Shown here: positions 1 through 5,296 of the stretch, piece by piece | Numbering within the stretch: position 1 is the first letter of the stretch | Layout: the number at the start of each line of letters is the position of its first letter | Source: Proteobacteria bacterium UBA652 | Lineage (GTDB): Bacteria > Pseudomonadota > Gammaproteobacteria > Nitrosococcales > Methylophagaceae | Direction of reading: 5' to 3' | Assembly (NCBI GenBank): GCA_002299915.1 | Contig: DBOG01000031.1 | Span: 1 to 5,296, forward strand | DNA: 5,296 bases | Notes under the pieces: generated by a model | What the model saw: the letters and a program-made list of their open reading frames with translations, nothing else | Told to the model about the DNA's origin: nothing | Databases searched by the model: none | Program-made: the position numbers and the translations under genes

Positions 1-478
1 CCGGCTTCTCAACTGGTTTTACTACGGGCTTAGGTTTTTCAACCGGCTTATCAGCTGGTTTTTCTAGTGTGAGGGGTAAAGGGCTCAGTGTAATGAGTAA
101 TTTTTGTTGATTGTTTTTTGAGATAATATTTTTGCTAAAATACATTTCCTTTTTGAGATCAAACACAACACGCAATGATTTATCAGGCCTATTGGCTTGA
201 CGTATTTGTTTGATGGGGCTATTTTTACCCGCTGCAGCTTTAAGTGCAATTGATTTTTGGCTGTTAGGAAAATCAATGACGAGGCGAGGAGGATTATCTA
301 ATTTAAAGATAATCGGTTTAACAGCATCAGTTAAGTCAAAGGTGGCAAATGTGAGTTGTGTCTTATCGTCGTATTGGGTATTGAGTTGGGTTATTTTAGC
401 TGCCCAACTGGTAGCCGGTAAGGCCAAGAGTATGAGCACAAGCAAGGCAGAGAAACGCGCAATTATTTTTTGAATCAT
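1..478 (-). CDS. amiB: N-acetylmuramoyl-L-alanine amidase, N-terminal part (AMIN domain), cut by the window edge
   Basis: The first 159 residues are present and the frame is open to position 1, so the gene continues beyond the left edge. Residues 1-26 form a Sec signal peptide: MIQKIIARF, a hydrophobic core, then a likely cleavage site after ATSWA. Residues about 27-133 look like an AMIN domain, with the PPRLVIDFPN strand at 63-72 and RVVFDL at 103-108. AMIN domains target periplasmic amidases to peptidoglycan or the septum. From about 137 comes a linker of repeated Lys-Pro pairs (EKPADKPVEKPKPVVKPVEK). The zinc amidase_3 catalytic domain, which would cleave the MurNAc-L-Ala bond during daughter-cell separation, is not visible. 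The ATG at 478-476 is chosen because it gives the signal peptide directly; no clear Shine-Dalgarno precedes it. The symbol rests on synteny with tsaE and nnr as in E. coli; an AmiC-like paralogue is possible but less likely. Confidence 0.85.
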   Translation of the reverse strand, partial: MIQKIIARFSALLVLILLALPATSWAAKITQLNTQYDDKTQLTFATFDLTDAVKPIIFKLDNPPRLVIDFPNSQKSIALKAAAGKNSPIKQIRQANRPDKSLRVVFDLKKEMYFSKNIISKNNQQKLLITLSPLPLTLEKPADKPVEKPKPVVKPVEKP

Positions 479-496
479 AGCGACTATTTTGAATTT

Positions 497-524
497 ATTT
501 GTTTGAAAAATCAAGCAAACAAAT
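497..524 (-). repeat. AT-rich perfect inverted repeat over the tsaE stop codon
   Basis: ATTTGTTTG (497-505) and CAAACAAAT (516-524) are exact reverse complements, 9 bp each, separated by 10 nt. The element covers the tsaE stop codon (513-511) and most of the 32-bp gap before amiB. In the minus-strand transcript it could form a weak A/U-rich hairpin with a U-rich loop. There is no GC-rich stem followed by a T tract, so it does not look like a strong intrinsic terminator. It might act as a processing or translation-tuning element, or be chance in AT-rich DNA. Confidence 0.4.
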
Positions 525-972
525 CTACATCATCCAACCAAGATTGGCCGAGATCAGTTATAGCCGTCACGATAGCGATCCGATGCTGTTGTTGATATTG
601 CAGACTAAGTAATAAATCAGGAGGGGATAGCGCATTTCCGGCTTGTTGTGGCCATTCAATTAGACAGAGGCTATTGTCAGAAAAATAATCATCCATACCA
701 AGATAATTTAGCTCTTCAGGATCCGTTAAACGATACAGATCGAAGTGATATATGATACGCCCATCGACGTCATAGCGTTCGACCAGTGTATAGGTCGGAC
801 TTTTGACCTTGCCATGATGGCCAAGGGCATGGAGAAAACCACGAGCAAAGGTTGTTTTGCCCGCACCGAGCTCACCTTCCAGGTGAATTGTGGCTTGCTC
901 CGGGGGACTCTGTGTTGCTAATTTTTCCCCGAGATTGAGCGTGGCCATCTCATCTGCCAACAGGATCTGCAT
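511..972 (-). CDS. tsaE: tRNA (adenosine(37)-N6)-threonylcarbamoyltransferase complex ATPase subunit TsaE
   Basis: A complete 153-residue protein, the usual length for the family (old name YjeE). TsaE binds ATP and works with TsaB and TsaD in the cytoplasm to place the threonylcarbamoyl group on A37 of ANN-decoding tRNAs. The Walker A loop GELGAGKT is at residues 33-40. It is followed by the family block SPTYTLVERY at 58-67, HFDLYRL at 76-82 with the conserved Asp78, and LIEWP at 104-108 with the conserved Glu106. These match the nucleotide-site and catalytic residues known for E. coli TsaE. The start codon lies 3 nt after the nnr stop codon, with no good Shine-Dalgarno in the end of nnr, so translation is probably coupled to nnr. 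amiB follows 32 bp downstream in the same direction, suggesting one operon nnr-tsaE-amiB. Confidence 0.96.
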   Translation of the reverse strand: MQILLADEMATLNLGEKLATQSPPEQATIHLEGELGAGKTTFARGFLHALGHHGKVKSPTYTLVERYDVDGRIIYHFDLYRLTDPEELNYLGMDDYFSDNSLCLIEWPQQAGNALSPPDLLLSLQYQQQHRIAIVTAITDLGQSWLDDVDLFA

Positions 973-975
973 AAT

Positions 976-2469
976 TTATTCGGCATAGATTAAATTAGAT
1001 AAGCGGCGTAGATAAGGCATGAGATCGCTGGCAAGCAAACCGCGTTCACCATCTTCTTGAACGGCTTGATCTCCCGCCATGCCATGCAAGGTCACCCCAA
1101 GGCAGGCTGCTTCAAATTGACTGATCCCTTGCGCCAGCAGGCCACCAATAGTGCCTGTAAGCACGTCACCCATGCCACCAGTAGCCATCCCTGGATTACC
1201 CCAAATGGAAAGACGGGTGAGCGGATCTGGTTCGCCAGCATTGATAATCGTACTCGCACCTTTGAGCACGGTTACGCCACCATATGCTTTTTGCAGTTCT
1301 TTCACCGTATCAAAGCGGTCTTGCTCTAAATTATCTTTATTAAGCAGACGTGCTGCTTCACCCGGATGGGGTGTGATTATCCAATGATCATGCCGATACT
1401 CTTTTTTACTGATTAAATTCAACGCATCGGCATCAATAACAATTGGAATTTTACTAGCAAGCGCACGATCCAATAAGTCTTGCCCCCATTGACACTGACC
1501 TAATCCCGGACCAATCGCAATTGCATTACAGCGTTCAAGCAAAGGATCGAGATCGTCGGCTTTTTCTACGCCGTAACACATGAGTTCTGGTCGGGTTAGG
1601 CTGAGCGAGGTTGCATGTTCTGGTCGTGTTGCAATGCTGATTAAGCCTGCGCCCACACGTGCACCTGCTTCGGCAGCCATGCGTGGCGCACCAGGCATGC
1701 CGTGATTGCCACCAATAATAAGGAGATGACCATATAGGCCTTTGTGCCCTGTACGCTGCCGTGGGGAGAGCCGCTCGACAAAGTCTTCCAGGCCAACTCG
1801 CCGCGCTGATTTCGGTGCTTTATTGTAGATAGCTGGTGGGATTTGCAGAGAGTTGAACACAATTTCACCGACATAATCGGGGCCAAATCCAGTAAAAAGG
1901 CCTTGATTGAGCCCTGAAAAACTGAGCGTAATAGTCGCGTGCATTGCAATGGGCATCGGGATACCTGTATCTGGATGCAAGCCAGAGGGAAGGTCAAGCG
2001 AGAGCACTGGCGTGCGAGAATCATTGATCATTTGTATCGCAATTTCTGCTTCGGCGGGGAGGTTACGATCTAAGCCTGTGCCAAATAAGGCATCGACGAT
2101 TACATCAGCGGAGCGCAGTGCATCGCTGGTAAAAGAATTGATTTCGACACCTGCTTCGAGCAACGCCGCACGTGCAGCAGCAGCCGTTTCATTTAAATCG
2201 TTTATTGATCCTAACTCATAAACAAACACCCGTAAATCAGCATCCAATGCTTGGCGTGCCAGCTCAAACCCATCTCCACCATTATTGCCCGTGCCGCATA
2301 GAATTAATATGCGGTTTGCTTGTTTCCAGTGGCTTTTAATTGTGGAGAGTGCGGCTTCACCGGCGCGCGCCATCAGTTCAGATCCGGCAATGCCATGTTC
2401 TTCGATGGCAAGGCGGTCTATCTCTTGTGTTTGGGCGGCAGTAAATAGTGAATGGGGCAGCGTGATCAT
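976..2469 (-). CDS. nnr: Bifunctional NAD(P)H-hydrate epimerase / ADP-dependent NAD(P)H-hydrate dehydratase
   Basis: A complete 497-residue two-domain protein of normal length (YjeF family). It repairs NAD(P)H damaged by hydration: the N-terminal domain interconverts R- and S-NAD(P)HX, and the C-terminal domain dehydrates the S form using ADP. N-terminal epimerase motifs are GTGNNGGDGF at 59-68, DALFGTGL at 126-133 and LDLPSG at 158-163, which carries the expected catalytic Asp159. The C-terminal ribokinase-like domain begins near 240 with KGLYG at 243-247. It contains GPGLG at 320-324, DADALN at 346-351, TPHPGE at 366-371 and GNPGMATGGMGD at 424-435, with the expected catalytic Asp435. No key motif is missing. 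The ATG at 2469 has a purine-rich AGAGAGAGAA stretch (2485-2476) about 6-8 nt upstream as a plausible ribosome site. It is the first gene of the minus-strand cluster and is divergent from queG. Confidence 0.97.
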   Translation of the reverse strand: MITLPHSLFTAAQTQEIDRLAIEEHGIAGSELMARAGEAALSTIKSHWKQANRILILCGTGNNGGDGFELARQALDADLRVFVYELGSINDLNETAAAARAALLEAGVEINSFTSDALRSADVIVDALFGTGLDRNLPAEAEIAIQMINDSRTPVLSLDLPSGLHPDTGIPMPIAMHATITLSFSGLNQGLFTGFGPDYVGEIVFNSLQIPPAIYNKAPKSARRVGLEDFVERLSPRQRTGHKGLYGHLLIIGGNHGMPGAPRMAAEAGARVGAGLISIATRPEHATSLSLTRPELMCYGVEKADDLDPLLERCNAIAIGPGLGQCQWGQDLLDRALASKIPIVIDADALNLISKKEYRHDHWIITPHPGEAARLLNKDNLEQDRFDTVKELQKAYGGVTVLKGASTIINAGEPDPLTRLSIWGNPGMATGGMGDVLTGTIGGLLAQGISQFEAACLGVTLHGMAGDQAVQEDGERGLLASDLMPYLRRLSNLIYAE

Positions 2470-2475
2470 AATCTG

Positions 2476-2503
2476 TTCTCTCTCTATGGCTTCCGACTAT
2501 AAT
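2476..2503 (+). promoter_or_regulatory. Candidate sigma70 promoter of queG with perfect -10 TATAAT
   Basis: TATAAT at 2498-2503 is a perfect sigma70 -10 hexamer. The best -35 partner at normal spacing is poor: TTCTCT at 2476-2481, 16 bp away, 3 of 6 matches. A start about 7 nt after the -10 would fall at roughly 2509-2511, on or beside the queG ATG, giving a leaderless or nearly leaderless mRNA. The core CTATAATAG (2497-2505) is almost its own reverse complement, so the same few bases can serve as -10 for either direction. Confidence 0.5.
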
Positions 2504-2504
2504 A
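2499..2504 (-). promoter_or_regulatory. Candidate -10 element for the nnr-tsaE-amiB transcript
   Basis: Read on the minus strand, the divergent spacer contains TATTAT at 2504-2499, 5 of 6 matches to the sigma70 -10 consensus. Transcription starting about 7 nt further on would give a leader of about 22 nt that includes the AGAGAGAGAA ribosome site of nnr. No convincing -35 hexamer lies at the normal distance: TTGTCT at 2533-2528 is about 23 bp away, which is too far. The assignment rests on position and on the -10 match alone. Confidence 0.35.
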
Positions 2505-2510
2505 GCTCGC

Positions 2511-3563
2511 ATGGAAGAAAAAAATCTAGACAATTTGTTCGAAAAAATACAGTTTTTTGGGAAAAAACTTGGTTTTCAAGAGCTTGGAGTGAGTAATATT
2601 AATCTAGCACAGGCAGATCAAGCGTTAACTGCATGGTTAGCAGCTGGATTTCACGGTGAAATGGACTATATGGAACGACATGGCAGCATGCGCAGCCATC
2701 CAGAAGAGCTGTTGCCGGGAACGATACGGGTGATCACGGCGCGGATGGATTATTGGCCCGATGTAGCAGCCGATCCATGGCCAGTCATTGAAGATTCAGA
2801 AAAAGCTTATATTTCGCGTTATGCACTGGGGAGGGACTACCATAAATTAATGCGAAAAAGATTACAGAAGTTAGCAAGCAAAATTGAAGAAGATGTGGGT
2901 GAAATGGGGTATCGCGTATTCAGTGACAGTGCGCCTATACTGGAAAAAGCACTAGCAGAAAAGTCGGGTTTGGGTTGGATAGGCAAGCATACTAATCTGC
3001 TTAACCGTGATCATGGTTCCTATTTCTTTTTAGGTGAGATCTATACAGATTTACCCTTACCCGAAACAGCTGCGGGTGAAAACCATTGTGGTAGTTGTAC
3101 CGCCTGTATTGATATGTGTCCAACTCAAGCGATTGTTGCGCCCTATAAAGTGGATGCGCGGCGCTGTATTTCTTATCTTACGATTGAATTGCGCACCAGT
3201 ATTCCGTTAGAATTTCGTAAAGCAATGGGGAATCGTATTTATGGTTGCGATGATTGCCAATTGGCATGTCCTTGGAATAAATTTGCGCAAGCTACGGTAG
3301 AAAGTGATTATTTGCCCCGGCAAGGGCTGGATGCGGCCCAATTATTAGATTTGTTTGCTTGGACAGAGGATGAGTTCTTATCGCGGCTGGAAGGTAGTCC
3401 GATTCGGCGAATAGGCCATGAAGCTTGGCTACGGAATATTGCGGTGGCATTGGGTAATGCAGAAACCAGTGATACTATCGTTGCTGGGTTGGTAACGCGA
3501 CAATCTGATCCCTCTGAATTAGTGAGGGAACATGTAGCATGGGCATTAGAACAACATGATTAA
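2511..3563 (+). CDS. queG: Epoxyqueuosine reductase QueG (tRNA queuosine(34) synthesis, last step)
   Basis: A complete 350-residue protein. QueG reduces epoxyqueuosine to queuosine at the wobble base of tRNAs with GUN anticodons, using cobalamin and two [4Fe-4S] clusters in the cytoplasm. The N-terminal cobalamin-binding part includes FSDSAPILEKALAEKSGLGW from 137, with the conserved Asp139 of the DSAP motif. The ferredoxin part has CGSCTACIDMCP at 193-204 (Cys193, 196, 199, 203), Cys219, and CDDCQLACPW at 246-255 (Cys246, 249, 253), enough for two clusters. The C-terminal part from about 295 (GSPIRRIGHEAWLRNIAVAL and a later SELVREHVAWAL) is the HEAT-like tRNA-binding region. E. coli QueG is slightly longer. 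The ATG at 2511 is the first possible start after an in-frame stop at 2469-2471, and its N-terminus lines up with E. coli QueG as I recall it. No Shine-Dalgarno is visible. Divergent from nnr; overlaps the next gene by 8 bp. Confidence 0.96.
   Translation: MEEKNLDNLFEKIQFFGKKLGFQELGVSNINLAQADQALTAWLAAGFHGEMDYMERHGSMRSHPEELLPGTIRVITARMDYWPDVAADPWPVIEDSEKAYISRYALGRDYHKLMRKRLQKLASKIEEDVGEMGYRVFSDSAPILEKALAEKSGLGWIGKHTNLLNRDHGSYFFLGEIYTDLPLPETAAGENHCGSCTACIDMCPTQAIVAPYKVDARRCISYLTIELRTSIPLEFRKAMGNRIYGCDDCQLACPWNKFAQATVESDYLPRQGLDAAQLLDLFAWTEDEFLSRLEGSPIRRIGHEAWLRNIAVALGNAETSDTIVAGLVTRQSDPSELVREHVAWALEQHD
3509..3529 (+). repeat. Small inverted repeat near the end of queG
   Basis: TCCCTC (3509-3514) and GAGGGA (3524-3529) are exact reverse complements separated by 9 nt. 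They lie inside the queG coding sequence, ending 26 nt before the phosphatase ATG. The right arm is Shine-Dalgarno-like but too far from that ATG to act directly. A role in the downstream gene's translation is conceivable; a chance hairpin is more likely. Confidence 0.2.
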
Positions 3564-5160
3564 GATAGAAACACTTTTGATAATGGTTTGCTTGAGCAGT
3601 TTAATGGCCTGTCAAACACACGATAAAGCAGCGTTAGAAGTCGTAACGGATCCGCAGACCGCAGCAGAATGGTATCAACAAGGTGAGGCGCAAATCATTC
3701 AGAATAAGCGGTATGCGCAACACGCGGCAGAGATGGCAAATAGCCAAGCTAAAAATATCATCCTATTTATCGGCGATGGTATGGGCATTTCAACGGTGAC
3801 TGCTGCCCGTATTCTCGCAGGTCAACAACAAGGTAATACGGGCGAAGAAAATAGCTTGTTTTTTGAACAATTCCCGTATTTAGCCTTATCAAAAACCTAT
3901 AACACCAATCAACAAACACCCGATTCAGCCGGCACCATGAGCGCCATCATGACGGGTGCTAAAACTAAGGCAGGCTTGATTAGCGTCAACCAACAGGTAA
4001 TACGAGGAGATTGTCGTACCGTAGCAGGAAATGAACTGTTCACAGCGCTGGAATATGCCGAGATTATCGGTCTCTCGACAGGGATTGTCACCAACACGCG
4101 GATCACCCATGCGACACCCGCGGCAACCTATGCACACAGCATGGATCGTAATTTTGAGCATGATGGTGATGCGACTGATTTAGCCAATACTGCAGGCTGC
4201 GAGGATATCGCACAACAGCTATTGAATATGCCACAGCGATTTGCAAACACCGCGCCGCAAGTGGATGGTCTTGAGGTTATGATGGGCGGTGGTCGGCGGG
4301 CTTTTCTAAGTGGCGATGCTGGTAAACGGCAAGATGGACGGGATCTGATTCAAGAATGGCAGGCTAATAATCAACACACAGCTTATGTCAGCAATAAATC
4401 AGCACTGGATACAATCGATATGGCCGCAACAAAACAGCTATTGGGTTTATTCAGTGATTCGGATATGGATTATGAAACTGATCGGCAAGGTACACAGCCC
4501 TCGCTGACCGATATGACCGACAAAGCGATCGACCTCTTGCAGAAAAATAAACAAGGATTTTTCTTAATGGTCGAAGCAGGGCGTATCGATCATGCCCATC
4601 ATGCGACCAATCCTTATCGCGCACTGGAAGATACGATTGAATTGGCAAGGGCTGTTAAATTAGCCTATGAACACACCGATCCAGCAGAGACATTGATCAT
4701 TGTCACCGCCGACCACAGTCATGTATTTACCCTCGGTGGCTATCCCACTCGCGGCAACCCTATTTTAGGGAAGGTCATAAACAATGATGCAGCGGGTAAT
4801 CCAGAATCAGTAGATGCGTTAGCGGAAGATGGTTTACCTTACACAACCGTAGGCTATGCCAATGGGCGGGGCTTCCAAGTATTGCCTGAGGCGCAGAGTG
4901 CCGATGCCATTTATGAAGAAGAGATCCAAGCAGGGCGAGTTGATTTAACAGATGTGGACACGACTCAGCCCAATTTTCATCCTGCCGTACTGGTACCACA
5001 TGAGGCTGAAACTCATAGCGCAGAAGATGTTGCGATTTATGCCACCGGGCCAGGATCATCATTGATCAGCGGAGTGATGGAACAACACAGTATTTTTCAT
5101 GTCATGAATCAAGCGGGGCGCTTGACTGGGCGAGCAGAATCGACGGGGTTTGTTAAATAA
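3556..5160 (+). CDS. Lipoprotein alkaline phosphatase (PhoA superfamily, animal-like type)
   Basis: A complete 534-residue protein predicted to hydrolyse phosphomonoesters outside the cytoplasm. Residues 1-18 form a lipoprotein signal peptide with lipobox LMAC (Cys19). Gln20 at +2 suggests outer-membrane sorting. Expected metal and catalytic residues are present: Asp74 in FIGDGMG, nucleophile Ser124 in TPDSAG, His185 and Thr187 in TRITHATPAA, Glu340, Asp345, His346 and His349 in VEAGRIDHAHHATNP, Asp386-His387 in VTADHSH, and His487 in ETHSAEDV. His185 and His346 replace E. coli PhoA Asp153 and Lys328, as in animal enzymes. Blocks such as STVTAARIL, ALSKTYN, GGYPTRGNPI and HSAEDVA also resemble human placental phosphatase. 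Cys153 and Cys215 could form the equivalent disulfide. The ATG overlaps the queG stop by 8 bp with only a weak ribosome site, so translation is probably coupled. No Pho box was recognised. Substrate specificity (monoester versus diester) is inferred from the family. Confidence 0.93.
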   Translation: MIKIETLLIMVCLSSLMACQTHDKAALEVVTDPQTAAEWYQQGEAQIIQNKRYAQHAAEMANSQAKNIILFIGDGMGISTVTAARILAGQQQGNTGEENSLFFEQFPYLALSKTYNTNQQTPDSAGTMSAIMTGAKTKAGLISVNQQVIRGDCRTVAGNELFTALEYAEIIGLSTGIVTNTRITHATPAATYAHSMDRNFEHDGDATDLANTAGCEDIAQQLLNMPQRFANTAPQVDGLEVMMGGGRRAFLSGDAGKRQDGRDLIQEWQANNQHTAYVSNKSALDTIDMAATKQLLGLFSDSDMDYETDRQGTQPSLTDMTDKAIDLLQKNKQGFFLMVEAGRIDHAHHATNPYRALEDTIELARAVKLAYEHTDPAETLIIVTADHSHVFTLGGYPTRGNPILGKVINNDAAGNPESVDALAEDGLPYTTVGYANGRGFQVLPEAQSADAIYEEEIQAGRVDLTDVDTTQPNFHPAVLVPHEAETHSAEDVAIYATGPGSSLISGVMEQHSIFHVMNQAGRLTGRAESTGFVK

Positions 5161-5183
5161 AGTTGTTTGTCACTCGACCGCTG

Positions 5184-5197
5184 CTTGCATCTTGCAT
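5184..5197. repeat. Short tandem duplication CTTGCAT x2
   Basis: CTTGCAT occurs twice back to back (5184-5190 and 5191-5197) in the non-coding DNA just after the phosphatase gene. It is flanked by ACCGC (5177-5181) and GCGGT (5199-5203), a 5-bp inverted pair. There is no following T tract that would make this a terminator. It may be degenerate repeat DNA or chance. Confidence 0.35.
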
Positions 5198-5215
5198 CGC
5201 GGTATTTGTGCTCCT

Positions 5216-5286
5216 GCATTTCACCGTTAGTGGAGAGAACTTAACAATGTGGCATTCAAGATCCCTCCGCTAACGGTCGGGATGAC
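5216..5286. repeat. Pair of 34-bp repeat units in inverted orientation (REP/MITE-like intergenic element)
   Basis: Two similar units face each other: 5216-5249 on the plus strand and 5286-5253 on the minus strand, separated by 3 bp. The best core is ACCGTTAGTGGAG (5223-5235) against CTCCGCTAACGGT (5265-5277), complementary at 12 of 13 positions with the remaining pair a G:T wobble in one strand's RNA. Similarity continues inward (GA.CTT...ATG) and outward (CATTTC versus CATCCCG). The right unit, read on the minus strand, starts GTCATCCCG and runs into GCGGAGGGATCTT. This resembles the dispersed GTCATCCCGA...GGATCT-type intergenic repeats I know from many bacterial genomes. The fold would give a long imperfect hairpin but has no T tract, so a terminator role for the phosphatase gene is unproven. 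The window ends 10 bp further on, so the outer boundary is uncertain. Confidence 0.6.
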
Positions 5287-5296
5287 CAGTGTGCGT

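Noticed and set aside
210..473. Plus-strand open frame of 87 codons across the amidase N-terminus
   Set aside because: It is antisense to a signal peptide and AMIN domain with clear family features, and it has no recognisable motif or ribosome site of its own.
1641..2221. Open frames on both strands inside nnr (minus 1641-2024, plus 1907-2221)
   Set aside because: They lie wholly within the well-supported nnr reading frame and show no domain, signal or start-site evidence.
976..2469. nnr-tsaE-amiB clustering as a novel system
   Set aside because: This order is well known in gammaproteobacteria and all family motifs are ordinary.
2285..2596. Plus-strand open frame running from nnr through the divergent spacer into the start of queG
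   Set aside because: It is out of frame with queG, antisense to nnr at its 5' end, and its translation looks like neither a known protein nor a leader peptide.
3480..3556. Pho box upstream of the phosphatase gene
   Set aside because: I looked for two CTGTCAT-like direct repeats at the expected spacing and saw none in the end of queG.
3909..5062. Minus-strand open frames opposite the phosphatase gene (3909-4106, 3925-4161, 4451-4648, 4775-5062)
   Set aside because: All are shadows of a gene whose catalytic motifs are intact across its full length.
5223..5296. Intrinsic terminator of the phosphatase gene
   Set aside because: The inverted arms are far apart (29-nt loop) and no T tract follows on either strand, so the structure fits a repeat pair better than a terminator.

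Overview
The window carries conserved gammaproteobacterial housekeeping genes arranged divergently, plus an accessory alkaline phosphatase and a repeat-like intergenic element. The order amiB - tsaE - nnr (all on the minus strand), back to back with queG on the plus strand, matches the yjeF/yjeE/amiB/mutL neighbourhood of E. coli and many other gammaproteobacteria. The fairly AT-rich sequence and short spacers suggest a compact gammaproteobacterial genome. Genus cannot be assigned from the sequence alone.

Layout. Positions 1-478 (minus) hold the 5' part of an N-acetylmuramoyl-L-alanine amidase gene: signal peptide, AMIN domain and the start of a Lys/Pro-rich linker; its catalytic domain lies beyond the left edge. 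Positions 511-972 (minus) are tsaE, the ATPase needed for tRNA t6A synthesis. Positions 976-2469 (minus) are nnr, the bifunctional NAD(P)HX epimerase/dehydratase. A 41-bp divergent spacer (2470-2510) holds a perfect TATAAT hexamer placed so that the queG transcript could begin at or next to its start codon. Positions 2511-3563 (plus) are queG, epoxyqueuosine reductase. Positions 3556-5160 (plus) encode a PhoA-superfamily alkaline phosphatase that overlaps queG by 8 bp, has a lipobox, and resembles animal alkaline phosphatases more than E. coli PhoA. Positions 5161-5296 are non-coding and contain two similar 34-bp units in inverted orientation.

Function. The minus-strand genes combine metabolite repair (Nnr), tRNA modification (TsaE) and cell-wall hydrolysis during division (AmiB). 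The plus-strand pair joins the last step of queuosine synthesis to a predicted envelope phosphomonoesterase. I see no functional link between QueG and the phosphatase beyond the overlap. I found no mobile-element gene, CRISPR array, tRNA or rRNA, and nothing that convincingly forms a new multi-gene system. The features most worth a second look are the possibly leaderless queG start with a near-symmetric -10, the animal-type lipoprotein phosphatase, and the inverted repeat pair at the right end.
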